Below are positions 37,997-47,578 of a DNA stretch of 64,000 nt, one piece after another; the first letter of the stretch is position 1, and each line of letters starts with the position of its first letter. A model generated the notes under the pieces. That model had not been told where the DNA came from. It did no database searches and saw nothing but the letters and a program-made list of their open reading frames with translations. Origin of the DNA: Candidatus Zixiibacteriota bacterium (GTDB lineage: Bacteria > Zixibacteria > MSB-5A5 > GN15 > FEB-12); NCBI GenBank assembly GCA_040753875.1, contig JBFMDV010000026.1:1-64000 (forward strand). Direction: 5' to 3'. The position numbers and the translations under genes were made by a program.

Positions 37997-40927
37997 CTAC
38001 TTGGATTTAGCGGCCGCCGTAATGAGGTCGGTCAACTGCTCGATGCGAAAAGGTTTGTAGAGTACGTCGGAAATCCCGCTGGACGTGAGGGCGGCGCGAT
38101 CCAGATTCGCTTCCCATCCGGTCACGAGCACGATGGGCGTATCGGAATGAAGCTTGCGGATCTGACGCGCCACTTCGATTCCGGACATATCCGGCATGGC
38201 CAGGTCGGTGAGTACGATGTCGAATCTGCCGGACACTGCCCGGCGAATTCCTTCCTGCCCGGACTGTGCCGTCACGACGGCATATCCGAGCGACTGACAC
38301 ATAGCGGCGATCAAGTCAAGTATAACCGGCTGATCATCGATGGCCAGTACTCGAACGGCAGACTCGCTGCCGGATCTTTCAGCCGTTGATGACTCCGATA
38401 CCGCCGGGAACTTGAATGACAGATAAGCAGGCGACGGGGAAACGCGGTCGGCTGCAAAGTAGCAGACACCCTGGGCAACATGTCGCAGAAAGACATCCCC
38501 CGGGTGATCGCGGAACGCCTGCTCGGCGATCTGATATTGACCGAAATCGGCTACTCGCTCGACCGGAGGGAAATTGCGCCGATGGCGCGAGATGTCGAGA
38601 TAGACGTACTCTTCTTTTGCATAGGTGGCAATGGTGATGATATCGTCATCCGCTGAGACCGCCGCAAATCGATTGAGTAGTTCCTCGAAGAATTCCGTCA
38701 GAGCCTCCTCCGCAAACGGCACGGGCCCGATCTGAGACGTTCTCCGGCTGATCTCGCGCGCTTTCCCGCCCGCCAGGTAGAGCCCCGCGGAGACATGGAG
38801 ACGGCCGAGCACGGCCGAAACGATGTCATTCAGTGTTGGAGTTGGATGAGCACCGGCGGCGCCGGGACTCCCACCCGAATGCAGCGGTGTCACAGCTTCT
38901 TTCACAATAGCGGCCGCTCGCTCAGCTTCATCGACAATACTCACCAGCTGCAGACGTACATCACCGGCGAGGTCCTCCCGTTGCGAGGCAAGGTCCGCCG
39001 TGCCTATTACTGCCGACAGATGATTGTTGAGTTCGTTCACTGCCTGAGCCAGCCGATCATCGACCGGCATCTCGGACACAAGTGCCATTGACCTCTTCCT
39101 GGTCGCCTCAACCGAAAGCAGGAACGAATAGAGATAGACCGCCAGCGTCAGCAATCGCTCCCACTCCATTCGCTCGGCATCGCCGATCCCCCGAATGAAG
39201 ACGACCAGGAGCCCGACTGTTTTATTGTCATGCGTGACCGGGCAGACAGCCGCAAAATCGGCCGGCCCCTCTTCACCGAACAACTGCTCAAAGACATTTC
39301 GGTTGGTTTGGTCCATGCCGGCAAGTCCGGATTCGACGCTCTTGCGTCCGCCGGCGAACTGTGGTTGACGGTTGACCGCGGCCTGGCCGATCAAGCTCTC
39401 GCCGGGCTGAACGCACAGGTCCCCCATATCGATTCCGGCCAGAGCAGGGACGGCCGAATGGTAACTTCCCTTGTCATTACGGACGAGCATCAGCAGCAAT
39501 GACCCGATTGGAAGCAGGTCGGACAGATGACGGGACAAAAAGGTGGGATCGGTGTCAAAGGAGAGCACCCGGTCACCGGCGCGGAGCAACTGCAGCACCT
39601 TTTCCAGACCAACACGGCGCGCAAGATCCCGTCGCGCCATGGTCTGCTGCCCCATGATCAGTTTGCCCAGCGACGCCATCAAGCTGAGTGTCTGCAGGTC
39701 CTTTTCATCGACTGAGAACGGTCCAGCCTCGCGCCGGAGCATCAGGGCGTCGATGAGGTCATCGCCACCGATCGGAAACAGCAGGGTTGAGCGCGTCACA
39801 CGACTTCTTCCCCCGCTGTCCACCGCCTCCTGATTGATCACGAGGGGCTTCCTGCGCTCCAGCGCTTCAAGAAGCGCCACGCGGTAGTTTTCGGTTAAGT
39901 CGTCAATCGCTTCGCTGCCGCCATGAAACACCAGCCGGGCGTCGCGAACACCACCCAGGAATACTTCGGAACTCCCGAACATGCCCACGATCGATCGACA
40001 GAACTGGACGATGGGGTCGATACTGCCGTAGGCTCGCGAGGCGGCCTGCAGTCTTTGCACGAGCTCCTGGTTATTCAGGGTGGCGGTCTCGCTATCCTGC
40101 CTGAGAAGCGACATCTCTCGCACCAGGCGTGCCGAGTGAATTTTCTCGGACAACCAATCCGCCACCGGGGCGAGTGAACGCACGTCACTCCTTCCGAACC
40201 GATCGGCCTGCTCTGACAACAGCAACAGGACGCCAATGTTCTCAATGCCGGATGAAAGGGGCAGAATCAGCGTCGACCTGAAACGTATCAGCTCTGAGTT
40301 GCCCGGTGCGGCGCCGCCGTCAATGGAGCCGGCAATGGCCGGGTCCCCGAGTTCTATAGACTGGCGCACCATGGGAATGTCCAGTGAAAGATGCTCCAAC
40401 GCGGCGATTTCCGCTTTGGAGAGTCCGTGCCAGGCGCCGAGGATCAATTGTCGCTTCGTGCGATTCATCAGGAATATCGCACCGACGCAATTCGGCAATG
40501 GAACAAGAACCTCCTTGAGTGTCATATTCAACAGTTCAAGCAACTGGTGGCGGTGGCGGCCATCCTGCTGAAGGTTGGTGAGCACACTGAGGTGTGTTTC
40601 TCGAAGCTGCAACTCCTGTTCTTTGTCCCGGTGCAGGGTTTCCCGCCGGCTCAGGGCCATGGCGATCAGGGCAAGAGCTATCGCCGCTATCAGGAACTGG
40701 GCCAGGTCGATCAAGGGATATGCGGTGACTACAAACCATGTCCGATAGTCTTTCACCGCCTCCGCCCATTGCCACGACGCCGCCAGGAAAAGCAACAGTG
40801 CACCCACCACGTACAGCACTCGTCCGGCCAGGTCAATTGTGGCAGCTATCCGCAACCGCCAGGCTATATAAGCGAGAAGAAGCAGTACCAGCAGTGGTGC
40901 CAGTATATTGGGAAGTGCCGCCGTCAT
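37997..40927 (-). CDS. Multi-GAF hybrid sensor with degenerate kinase core and REC domain
   Basis: 976 residues. Three N-terminal membrane helices (8-24, 38-56, 66-92), a short coiled coil, then three GAF-like domains at about 130-265, 295-425 and 440-610. Residues 622-680 resemble a histidine-kinase DHp helix pair, but the phospho-acceptor is Asn631 (AVNELNNHLSAVIG instead of a His before E-NN), and the following ATPase-like region (740-840) lacks clear N, G1 and G2 boxes. The C-terminal receiver (857-976) is intact: acidic pair 864-865, phospho-Asp908 in DIVLTDLAMP, Thr936 and Lys958. It is therefore likely a ligand-sensing pseudokinase with a receiver phosphorylated by another kinase. Its ATG overlaps the miaB stop by 4 bp. 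Confidence 0.85.
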   Translation of the reverse strand: MTAALPNILAPLLVLLLLAYIAWRLRIAATIDLAGRVLYVVGALLLFLAASWQWAEAVKDYRTWFVVTAYPLIDLAQFLIAAIALALIAMALSRRETLHRDKEQELQLRETHLSVLTNLQQDGRHRHQLLELLNMTLKEVLVPLPNCVGAIFLMNRTKRQLILGAWHGLSKAEIAALEHLSLDIPMVRQSIELGDPAIAGSIDGGAAPGNSELIRFRSTLILPLSSGIENIGVLLLLSEQADRFGRSDVRSLAPVADWLSEKIHSARLVREMSLLRQDSETATLNNQELVQRLQAASRAYGSIDPIVQFCRSIVGMFGSSEVFLGGVRDARLVFHGGSEAIDDLTENYRVALLEALERRKPLVINQEAVDSGGRSRVTRSTLLFPIGGDDLIDALMLRREAGPFSVDEKDLQTLSLMASLGKLIMGQQTMARRDLARRVGLEKVLQLLRAGDRVLSFDTDPTFLSRHLSDLLPIGSLLLMLVRNDKGSYHSAVPALAGIDMGDLCVQPGESLIGQAAVNRQPQFAGGRKSVESGLAGMDQTNRNVFEQLFGEEGPADFAAVCPVTHDNKTVGLLVVFIRGIGDAERMEWERLLTLAVYLYSFLLSVEATRKRSMALVSEMPVDDRLAQAVNELNNHLSAVIGTADLASQREDLAGDVRLQLVSIVDEAERAAAIVKEAVTPLHSGGSPGAAGAHPTPTLNDIVSAVLGRLHVSAGLYLAGGKAREISRRTSQIGPVPFAEEALTEFFEELLNRFAAVSADDDIITIATYAKEEYVYLDISRHRRNFPPVERVADFGQYQIAEQAFRDHPGDVFLRHVAQGVCYFAADRVSPSPAYLSFKFPAVSESSTAERSGSESAVRVLAIDDQPVILDLIAAMCQSLGYAVVTAQSGQEGIRRAVSGRFDIVLTDLAMPDMSGIEVARQIRKLHSDTPIVLVTGWEANLDRAALTSSGISDVLYKPFRIEQLTDLITAAAKSK

Positions 40928-42249
40928 GAATTCGATGCCACCAAGTCGCCGTGCAGGGTGAACGCGTCAGCAGCCGTGATCTTGATCCGAACGATATCGC
41001 CGGGTTTCGTTCCATTGGAGGACCGAAAGAGGGCCGTCTTGTTCCCCTCGGTGCGCGCCCGCAGATACTCCTGCGACCGGCGCGAGAACCCTTCCACCAA
41101 ACCGTACCTGGTTTGAGCCAGTTCGCGCTGGTTCCGCTTATAGCTGATTTGCTGCTGAAGTGCAATGAGCTTGTTGAGCCGACGGATCTTGTCCGCTTCG
41201 GGTACGTCGTCCTCATATCGCGCTGCAGTTGTTCCGGGTCGGACCGAATAGCGAAACATGAAGGCGCTATCATATTGCACAGCCCGTACGGCTGCCAGAG
41301 TCTGCTCGAACTCGTTCTCCGTTTCCGTTGGAAAACCGACGATCAAGTCGGTCGTAATAGCCACGTAATCGAGCTTTTTGCGGATGTATTCGATGATCTT
41401 CAGGTAGTGCTCGACGGTGTACAGCCGGCCCATCTTGCTCAGTACGCGGTTGTTTCCGGACTGCAACGGCAGATGGATGTGCGGCAGCAGTTTGGGCTCA
41501 TCGGCCATGACTTCGACCAGCCGTTTGGACAAGTCCTTCGGATGGGACGTCATAAATCGGATTCGTCGGATCGGCGTTTCGCCGGCCACTCGAAGGAGCA
41601 GGCCGGGGAAATCGAGGTCATGGTATCGATAGCTGTTGACATTCTGCCCGAGCAGAGTGATCTCAACCACGCCCTCATCCGCCATTCGCCTGACGGCATC
41701 GACGATATAATCCGCCGAATGCGCCCGCTCTTTGCCCCGCACATACGGTACTATGCAGTAGGTGCAGTAGTTGTCGCAGCCACGGGAGATGGTCACAAAT
41801 CCGGAGAACGGTGTCTCTTTGATGGGTTGAATCTGATCCAGGTTTTCGTGACCGAACGCGGTCATGACGGCCGACGTCCCCTCGATTCCTTCGATGGCAT
41901 CGGGCAACTCGAACAGCCGGTCAGTCCCCAGTACAAAGTCCACGTGCGGTGCTCTCCGCATCAGCTCCGATCCCAGGCGCTGCGCCATGCAGCCAACCAC
42001 CGCGACTTTGAGCCCGGGCCGAGACTTCTTGTAGTGGTACAATTCCCCAAGCCGTCCGAATACTCTCTCCTCCGCCTTCTCACGCACCGAACAGGTGTTC
42101 AGGATAACGAGATCCGCCTGGGATTCGTCCTCCACCCGGCGGTACCCGCGGGTGGTTAGAGTAGAAGCAAGAGTGGACGAGTCCGCCAGGTTCATCTGGC
42201 AGCCGTATGTCGAGATATGGAATGTCTCAGGACGAGAACTGTTGTTCAT
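40924..42249 (-). CDS. miaB: tRNA-2-methylthio-N6-dimethylallyladenosine synthase
   Basis: A radical-SAM methylthiotransferase that converts i6A37 to ms2i6A37 in tRNAs reading UNN codons. 441 residues from the ATG at 42247-42249. The UPF0004 domain supplies Cys17, Cys53 and Cys87 for the auxiliary cluster; the radical-SAM CxxxCxxC is Cys158, Cys162 and Cys165 in RGCDNYCTYCIVPYVRG; a TRAM domain closes the protein (KTALFRSSNGTKPGDIVRIKI). The CTYCIVPYVRGKE wording is closer to MiaB than to RimO or MtaB. It is first in the operon with the sensor, HDOD, aroC and pepA genes. Confidence 0.93.
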   Translation of the reverse strand: MNNSSRPETFHISTYGCQMNLADSSTLASTLTTRGYRRVEDESQADLVILNTCSVREKAEERVFGRLGELYHYKKSRPGLKVAVVGCMAQRLGSELMRRAPHVDFVLGTDRLFELPDAIEGIEGTSAVMTAFGHENLDQIQPIKETPFSGFVTISRGCDNYCTYCIVPYVRGKERAHSADYIVDAVRRMADEGVVEITLLGQNVNSYRYHDLDFPGLLLRVAGETPIRRIRFMTSHPKDLSKRLVEVMADEPKLLPHIHLPLQSGNNRVLSKMGRLYTVEHYLKIIEYIRKKLDYVAITTDLIVGFPTETENEFEQTLAAVRAVQYDSAFMFRYSVRPGTTAARYEDDVPEADKIRRLNKLIALQQQISYKRNQRELAQTRYGLVEGFSRRSQEYLRARTEGNKTALFRSSNGTKPGDIVRIKITAADAFTLHGDLVASNS

Positions 42250-42374
42250 CGCAAAATCCCTTGGCAAGTATCCTGTCGCGCCCGGCAACTGGGTCCAATG
42301 AAAGGGGATTTGGCCAACCGCGCAACATAATTTGAAGCCGCACCAAGACCCAGCGGTTCGGCTCCGAGGCCGCC

Positions 42375-42408
42375 CAAAAAAACAGGGCCCTCGATTCATC
42401 GAGGGCCC
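42375..42408 (-). terminator. Rho-independent terminator of the M1 peptidase gene
   Basis: A perfect 10-bp stem (42385-42394 with 42399-42408); on the minus strand it is followed after 3 bases by a T-run (42375-42381). It sits between the M1 peptidase stop and the miaB start. Confidence 0.85.
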
Positions 42409-42455
42409 ATACAGGCACTTCGCCAGTCAGCCAATAATAGACGTGCCCGACATTT

Positions 42456-44699
42456 TCACGGCACGCAGCCGATCACCGGCGGCGGTCCGGAAAAGAAGAG
42501 GTAATCCACAAGGAGTGTCAAATCGGCGATGTCGACCGCGCAACTGGCATCCATGTCCGCCAGGTCAATCACCACGGGCGCCGGCCCGGAGAAGAACAGA
42601 TAGTCGATCATCATTTGAAGATCTGAGATGTCCGTGGTGCCGTCCATATTCACGTCACCCGGCACCAACACCCGGGGCTCGATCCGGATCGTGAACTGCG
42701 ATGAATCGGACGCTCCGCTGTTGTTGTCCGTTACCCTCACCAGGAATGTGAAATTGCCGCTGTCGGCGGTCGTGCCCGAGAGTATTCCCGTGGAACTGAA
42801 GGTGATGCCCGATGGAATAGAGCCGGAAGCGATCACAAACGAGCGGTTAGCCGAGCCGCCGCGCGCCAGCACGGTATCGTTGTACGCGGTATACTGAAGG
42901 CCATCGGTCAATTCCGAGTCGAGCGTCACGATATGCAGAGTCCAGCTCGCCATGCCTGCATTCTTGAGCACCCACCCGGCGGGATCAAGCGAGACGTTGG
43001 TAACGCTGTTGGCCACGATGTATTTGAACAGTTGCTGGCGCTGGTTGATATCGGCGACCACCGTATCCGATGACGCCGCCGCGTGGTCCACGGCAAAATC
43101 AACCGGCATCCGAAACACCTGCGGGTTGGAGGTCTGTGTCTGCTTGACGAAGATATACACGTAGTAGCCGCCGCCGATCCTCGCCTCGCTGTACCACTGA
43201 TACTGATAGGTTGGGCGGAGCGTACCGTATATCCAGTCCTGGATGAAATTGTGGATATTGACGCCGGTCGCGGCCTCAACCACGTCACGGAATTCTTCAG
43301 TGGTAGCAGAGCCGTGCTGATACGGCGAGTTGTACCACGCGGTCATGGCATCAGCGAATTCGGCTTCGCCCAAAATGCCGCGCAGCATGTGCACCACCCA
43401 GGCGCCTTTGTCATAGACAATTGAACCAAAGATGTTGTTCACTGAGCTGGTGTCACTGATGTAAATGGTGCCTCCGCCGCTATAGGCCATGCCGTTCATG
43501 TAGGTGTGGTAGGCCGACCAGCCGTCGCGATTCAGATAATACACTGCCTCGCCATACGAGGCGAACCCTTCGTTCAGCCAAATATGCCCCCATGACTTAC
43601 AGGTGATCATGTCCCCCCACCATTGATGCGTGAGTTCATGCACCACAACCGGCTCGGAGAACCCGAATGACGAACCGGTCATGGAGGTCATGGTCTGGTG
43701 CTCCATCCCACCACCCCATTCGAAATTGGAATGGCCGTATTTCTCGGTCAGGAATGGGTACGGTCCGAAAGTCTGTGATAGCAGACTAATTGCCTGAGGG
43801 GTAATACCGTAACGCGGCAGAGAATACGTGTACTGCGCGGGGTACACAGCATGCGTGAGCAGCATGGAATCCTGGTTGCCGTTGTAGCGGTACCAGTCAT
43901 GCCATACCGTGTAGCGGGAGATAGCCACCGAAAACAGATAGGTGACCATGGGATAATGGACCGAGTAATAGTAGGTCTTCGTATTGGCGCTGGTGGCAAT
44001 AGTCGAATCGAGTGACCCGTTGGATCCGCAGTAGAAGCCGCTGTCGACTTCGATTGCGATCTTGTAGGAATCAACCTTGTCGTCCGGACGGTCCTTGCAT
44101 GGCCACCAGGTACGCGCGAAGTACGGCTCCGAAAGCGAGCTGATCACCTTGGATCCATAAATGTTGATGTCGAACGAGAAAGCCTGAAAGCCCCCCTCAA
44201 TCGGATGCCCCTGATAATAGAAGTCGAATTCGAACTGCTGGCCGGTGTTATACGTCTGGTCCAGGGTAACTGTCACCACGTTCCCGAGGCGAGTATAGGC
44301 AAGCTGACCCGTGGGCGCCACGATTGAATCGATCACCATGTTGGAATACAGATCGACTTCCACCTGCGACACCCCGTTCTGGGCGGCCTCGGCCACGAAT
44401 TTCACCCGGCCGTAAAGAATCTCGGTCGTATCGTTCACGCGGATGTAAATGTCATGGAATTTGACATCGTAATTGGTTTGCGTGCTGGCCGGCACCGCCT
44501 GTACGGCCTGTTCGGCGTATTGCTTGTTCAGAAGCGCACGCGACTTGGCTTCCCACATCTGCTGGTGGAGCTGGGCAGGCGTGGCGCTGCTCCAGTCACC
44601 CGCGGATTCGGACGGCTGTGACAAGGGGATATCAAACGTGAGGAACAAAAGAATTGTGAGGGTGAGGAGAATACGAAGCCTTCCGGCGATCATGCTCAC
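42456..44699 (-). CDS. Secreted M1-family aminopeptidase with He_PIG and dockerin domains
   Basis: About 747 residues from a GTG at 44697-44699 that has ggagg 6 bp upstream; later ATG 44693 is possible. Signal peptide (IAGRLRILLTLTILLFLTF), then an M1 beta-saddle, the exopeptidase motif GGGMEH near 329-334, and the zinc site HELTH at 354-358 with Glu377 in NEGFA, all intact. A He_PIG-type Ig domain follows (about 610-675), and the last 69 residues are two dockerin-like repeats (GDVNMDGTTDISDLQMMIDYLF and a second copy) with Ca-binding Asp/Asn. Extracellular peptide scavenging is likely. Dockerins here need not imply a cellulosome; no cohesin is in the window. It has its own promoter and terminator. 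Confidence 0.9.
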   Translation of the reverse strand: MSMIAGRLRILLTLTILLFLTFDIPLSQPSESAGDWSSATPAQLHQQMWEAKSRALLNKQYAEQAVQAVPASTQTNYDVKFHDIYIRVNDTTEILYGRVKFVAEAAQNGVSQVEVDLYSNMVIDSIVAPTGQLAYTRLGNVVTVTLDQTYNTGQQFEFDFYYQGHPIEGGFQAFSFDINIYGSKVISSLSEPYFARTWWPCKDRPDDKVDSYKIAIEVDSGFYCGSNGSLDSTIATSANTKTYYYSVHYPMVTYLFSVAISRYTVWHDWYRYNGNQDSMLLTHAVYPAQYTYSLPRYGITPQAISLLSQTFGPYPFLTEKYGHSNFEWGGGMEHQTMTSMTGSSFGFSEPVVVHELTHQWWGDMITCKSWGHIWLNEGFASYGEAVYYLNRDGWSAYHTYMNGMAYSGGGTIYISDTSSVNNIFGSIVYDKGAWVVHMLRGILGEAEFADAMTAWYNSPYQHGSATTEEFRDVVEAATGVNIHNFIQDWIYGTLRPTYQYQWYSEARIGGGYYVYIFVKQTQTSNPQVFRMPVDFAVDHAAASSDTVVADINQRQQLFKYIVANSVTNVSLDPAGWVLKNAGMASWTLHIVTLDSELTDGLQYTAYNDTVLARGGSANRSFVIASGSIPSGITFSSTGILSGTTADSGNFTFLVRVTDNNSGASDSSQFTIRIEPRVLVPGDVNMDGTTDISDLQMMIDYLFFSGPAPVVIDLADMDASCAVDIADLTLLVDYLFFSGPPPVIGCVP

Positions 44700-44776
44700 C
44701 GAGTACCTCCAGGGTGTCATAGGTTTACGCCCAGCCTGTTGTCTTGTACATCGGGCGCTCTGAAGTAATCCTGAAT

Positions 44777-44804
44777 AAGATAACGAAATTCCCGATTCTG
44801 TCAA
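44777..44804 (-). promoter_or_regulatory. Sigma70-like promoter of the M1 peptidase gene
   Basis: On the minus strand TTGACA (44799-44804), a 16-bp spacer and TATCTT (44777-44782), leaving a leader of about 70 nt. Confidence 0.65.
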
Positions 44805-44831
44805 CCATTCGATACGTCGGTCGGCTGACCG

Positions 44832-44869
44832 GACAAAACGAGCGCGCCCGAGGTATCCCCGGGCGCGCT
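44832..44869 (-). terminator. Rho-independent terminator of the BACON/dockerin gene
   Basis: Stem agcgcgcccg (44841-44850) with cgggcgcgct (44860-44869), then gttttg on the minus strand. It is 24 bp after the stop codon. Confidence 0.75.
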
Positions 44870-44892
44870 TTGTTTCATTCTGACTGAGCAAC

Positions 44893-47271
44893 TCAGTATG
44901 GGTTGCCGCAGGGAATCGGACCGCCCTCCCACAGGTACAGCACCATGTAGGTCAGGTCGGCAATATCCACCACGCCATCACAGTTGCAGTCACCGACAAT
45001 GTACTCCGGGCGCGGCGGTGACTGGTTGCTGAAGAGGTACGACACATACTGCGTTATGTCACTAATATCGAGCACGCCATCCCAGTCCATGTCGCCGTGG
45101 AACCGCCAAATGCGCAGTTCCAACACCATCTTCTGCGGACTGTTGGATGCGGTCGGCGCCTCGACGTAGAACGAATCACGATAGGTGCCGAGAGTCAAAC
45201 TACCCGGGCTCACAAGCCCACCTATAGACCCACGCACGTTACCGGACGTCGCGGTGGGTTCGAACCAGGGTATAGTCTCAACGAAACTCCACGGCATGCA
45301 TCCGGGATACACATTCTGGATGTCGGTCGCAATTGGGAACGGTCCCGAGTCTTCCTGACGCGGCGTGATAATGGTGGTGCGTGTTATCGACATGACCGGT
45401 GTCTGATCGCCGGGTATCTTGTTGTATTCGACTATGACATATTGCGGCGAATTGATGGCATTCAGGGCCGAGAACATGATCGTGTCGTAGTAGGTACCAA
45501 GCGGCAGGTTGGTAACTCTGGCCGTCGCATAAAACGTAAACGGTGCGTTGACCTGAGTGGCGTTTAGGAAAAACAGGCTCGATTCGTAGGTGGCGGTCAC
45601 GGTCAGCGGATTATCCGCACCGAAATTGGCGAGGACGGTGAAATCCGAGGGCACGCTTGTCGAATCGGAACATTCATAGACATTCAAATGGATCGTGTCT
45701 CGACTAAAGTGCATGATCGCCGGATTATTGACCACGTGGAACTGGAATACGACCGGGAACGGAGAATTGCTCGCTTCGTTGGAGACGACCCAGAGCGTGT
45801 CGTACAGGTTCTGGCCGGCGAGCGCACCGGTCAGGTCGAATGACACCTGCACCGTCTGCGGTTGCGTACCCGACGACGGCACTGCGCCAACGATGCGCGA
45901 CGAACTCTCCTGGATGGTGAAGTCATACGTACCGCCACCGGCATTGTGCACATAAATGTCCCGCGGAGGGGGCGTGGTCGACGGCAGATCGACGATGATG
46001 TAATTGAACGCCGAGTCGACGGCGATAAGCGGCAAGTCAGAGGCTATCGTCAGCCTCACCGGCACTTTGACCGAATCGTTGGTCGCGTTTGGATCCGTGA
46101 CCAGGATCGTGTCATAGTAGATGCCGATCGGCAGACCGGTGATGTCGGTAGTCACCACCACCTCGCCGGAATTCACGCCTGAGGTCGGATTGAGCGACAA
46201 CCAGCTTTCGGTATGCGTTACCGACCAGTTCAGGGTCCCTCCCGCACCGTTACTGATCGCCAGCGTGTCGGGGGCAGGATTGGCACCATTGACCAGCGCG
46301 TTGAAGAAAAAGGCCGTTGGATTCACAACGATAAGCGACGGCGGCGGCGTAACAGTGAGTTTAACGTACACGAATTGCGGGCTGTTCAGCGCCGGCGGCG
46401 CATCGACCTGGATGGAGTCAAAATAGACCCCTGTAGTCAGACCAGTGATGTTTATCGTCACCAGGATATTTCTCGGAGTTGTTCCCTGTATTGGTGCCTT
46501 GGACATCCATGTGGCGTTCTCGGTTAGCGTGAAGTTGAGCGGCCCGGCGCTTGATGTGATGTCGAAATTCTGGCTGGCCGGATTCGAGCCGCCTTGAATG
46601 GCCGAGAATACGAGCGTATCTTCGGACAAGACAATGTTGGCCGGCGGCACGTAACCGGTGTCGAAGATCAAATAGCAGTGCGGGCCGTCCCACTCCGGAA
46701 ACCTGTTGATTCCGCCGGAAGCCACCCATTTCCAGGTGCCGCCGGGGCGGAAAAAGGAGGAATCGATACATAGATGGAGATTGTGGGACGCCGTATGAAC
46801 TTTGTGGGCCGTCACCGCCCAGGCGGTGTCGTTGAATCCGGGCGGCAGACCCGGCGAGGAGATCTTCGCACCGAGAAAGGCGATCGTGTCCGCATCCAGC
46901 CCGTCGTTGCTGAATCGATTGATCACATATTGCAGGTCGAAATTCGCCTTGCTCAGGATCGCCTGGCCCGGCGTGGGGTCACCGGGGCGCCAGCCCAGGG
47001 TGTCGCCGGTGCTGCTGTCCCATACCGCGCCATCCGGCGAATAGACGCGGAATCCGTTACTGACGGCAAAGTTGAAGCTGTCGTTCCTAAGGCGGAGTAT
47101 CCACCGGACATCGTTGCCGGCCAAAATCGTATCAGGCCCCTTCAAACCGTAGACGCGGTCGAGCGAGATCGTAAAATAGGGTGAGGCGGGACTCGGACCG
47201 GATTGTCCGGACACGGATGCCACCGCCAGCACGAGGACGCCGACCACGGCACACAGCACGTGCGACTTCAT
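44893..47271 (-). CDS. Secreted BACON-like repeat protein with C-terminal dockerin
   Basis: 792 residues from the ATG at 47269-47271, preceded by ggagg. Signal peptide (MKSHVLCAVVGVLVLAVASVSG). Residues from about 215 on hold at least four Ig-like repeats of roughly 95 residues of the BACON type, each with a sentence such as NWSVTHTESWLSLNPTSGVNSG and ending GIYYDTI-V; BACON domains bind carbohydrate or mucin in Bacteroidota. The C-terminal 60 residues are a dockerin-like pair (GDMDWDGVLDISDITQYVSYLF, GDCNCDGVVDIADLTYMVLYLW). No enzyme domain is seen. A surface adhesin or scaffold is likely. The dockerin is related to that of the neighbouring M1 peptidase, so both may be sorted the same way. 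Confidence 0.85.
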   Translation of the reverse strand: MKSHVLCAVVGVLVLAVASVSGQSGPSPASPYFTISLDRVYGLKGPDTILAGNDVRWILRLRNDSFNFAVSNGFRVYSPDGAVWDSSTGDTLGWRPGDPTPGQAILSKANFDLQYVINRFSNDGLDADTIAFLGAKISSPGLPPGFNDTAWAVTAHKVHTASHNLHLCIDSSFFRPGGTWKWVASGGINRFPEWDGPHCYLIFDTGYVPPANIVLSEDTLVFSAIQGGSNPASQNFDITSSAGPLNFTLTENATWMSKAPIQGTTPRNILVTINITGLTTGVYFDSIQVDAPPALNSPQFVYVKLTVTPPPSLIVVNPTAFFFNALVNGANPAPDTLAISNGAGGTLNWSVTHTESWLSLNPTSGVNSGEVVVTTDITGLPIGIYYDTILVTDPNATNDSVKVPVRLTIASDLPLIAVDSAFNYIIVDLPSTTPPPRDIYVHNAGGGTYDFTIQESSSRIVGAVPSSGTQPQTVQVSFDLTGALAGQNLYDTLWVVSNEASNSPFPVVFQFHVVNNPAIMHFSRDTIHLNVYECSDSTSVPSDFTVLANFGADNPLTVTATYESSLFFLNATQVNAPFTFYATARVTNLPLGTYYDTIMFSALNAINSPQYVIVEYNKIPGDQTPVMSITRTTIITPRQEDSGPFPIATDIQNVYPGCMPWSFVETIPWFEPTATSGNVRGSIGGLVSPGSLTLGTYRDSFYVEAPTASNSPQKMVLELRIWRFHGDMDWDGVLDISDITQYVSYLFSNQSPPRPEYIVGDCNCDGVVDIADLTYMVLYLWEGGPIPCGNPY

Positions 47272-47492
47272 ATCATTGCCTCCATGCGCAGTATGGTTCT
47301 TGCACTGTTTATCGTATGGCGTTTTCTCATACAGTTGGCGAGTCATTCATCGCGCCGTCACCACCCGCCACCGTCAACGATTGCGATGTACGATCTCCCG
47401 GACCGGAGCTCACACGCTCTGGGGTGTGACTGCCGCTTACGTAACAAGAAAGTAGTCTGTAGGACACAGGGACCCTATACGTCGTCCTGTTA

Positions 47493-47522
47493 AATATACC
47501 CTGCATAGAGGGCGTATGTCAA
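47493..47522 (-). promoter_or_regulatory. Sigma70-like promoter of the BACON/dockerin gene
   Basis: On the minus strand TTGACA (47517-47522), an 18-bp spacer and TATATT (47493-47498). The leader would be about 215 nt, long enough for regulation; I recognise no riboswitch in 47272-47490. The interval 47272-47578 holds nothing else I can name. Confidence 0.65.
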
Positions 47523-47578
47523 GCCTTTATTGACTGTGCTGTGTCAGAGAATCGTTAGCGTGACAGGTGTAAAGTGGA

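Noticed and set aside
40951-42159. 402-codon plus-strand open frame opposite miaB
   Set aside because: miaB on the other strand has all radical-SAM and TRAM motifs; the antisense product is not protein-like in composition.
45245-45262. A gttcgaacc word resembling a tRNA T-arm
   Set aside because: It lies inside the BACON-like gene and no cloverleaf can be built around it; I found no tRNA or rRNA gene in the window.
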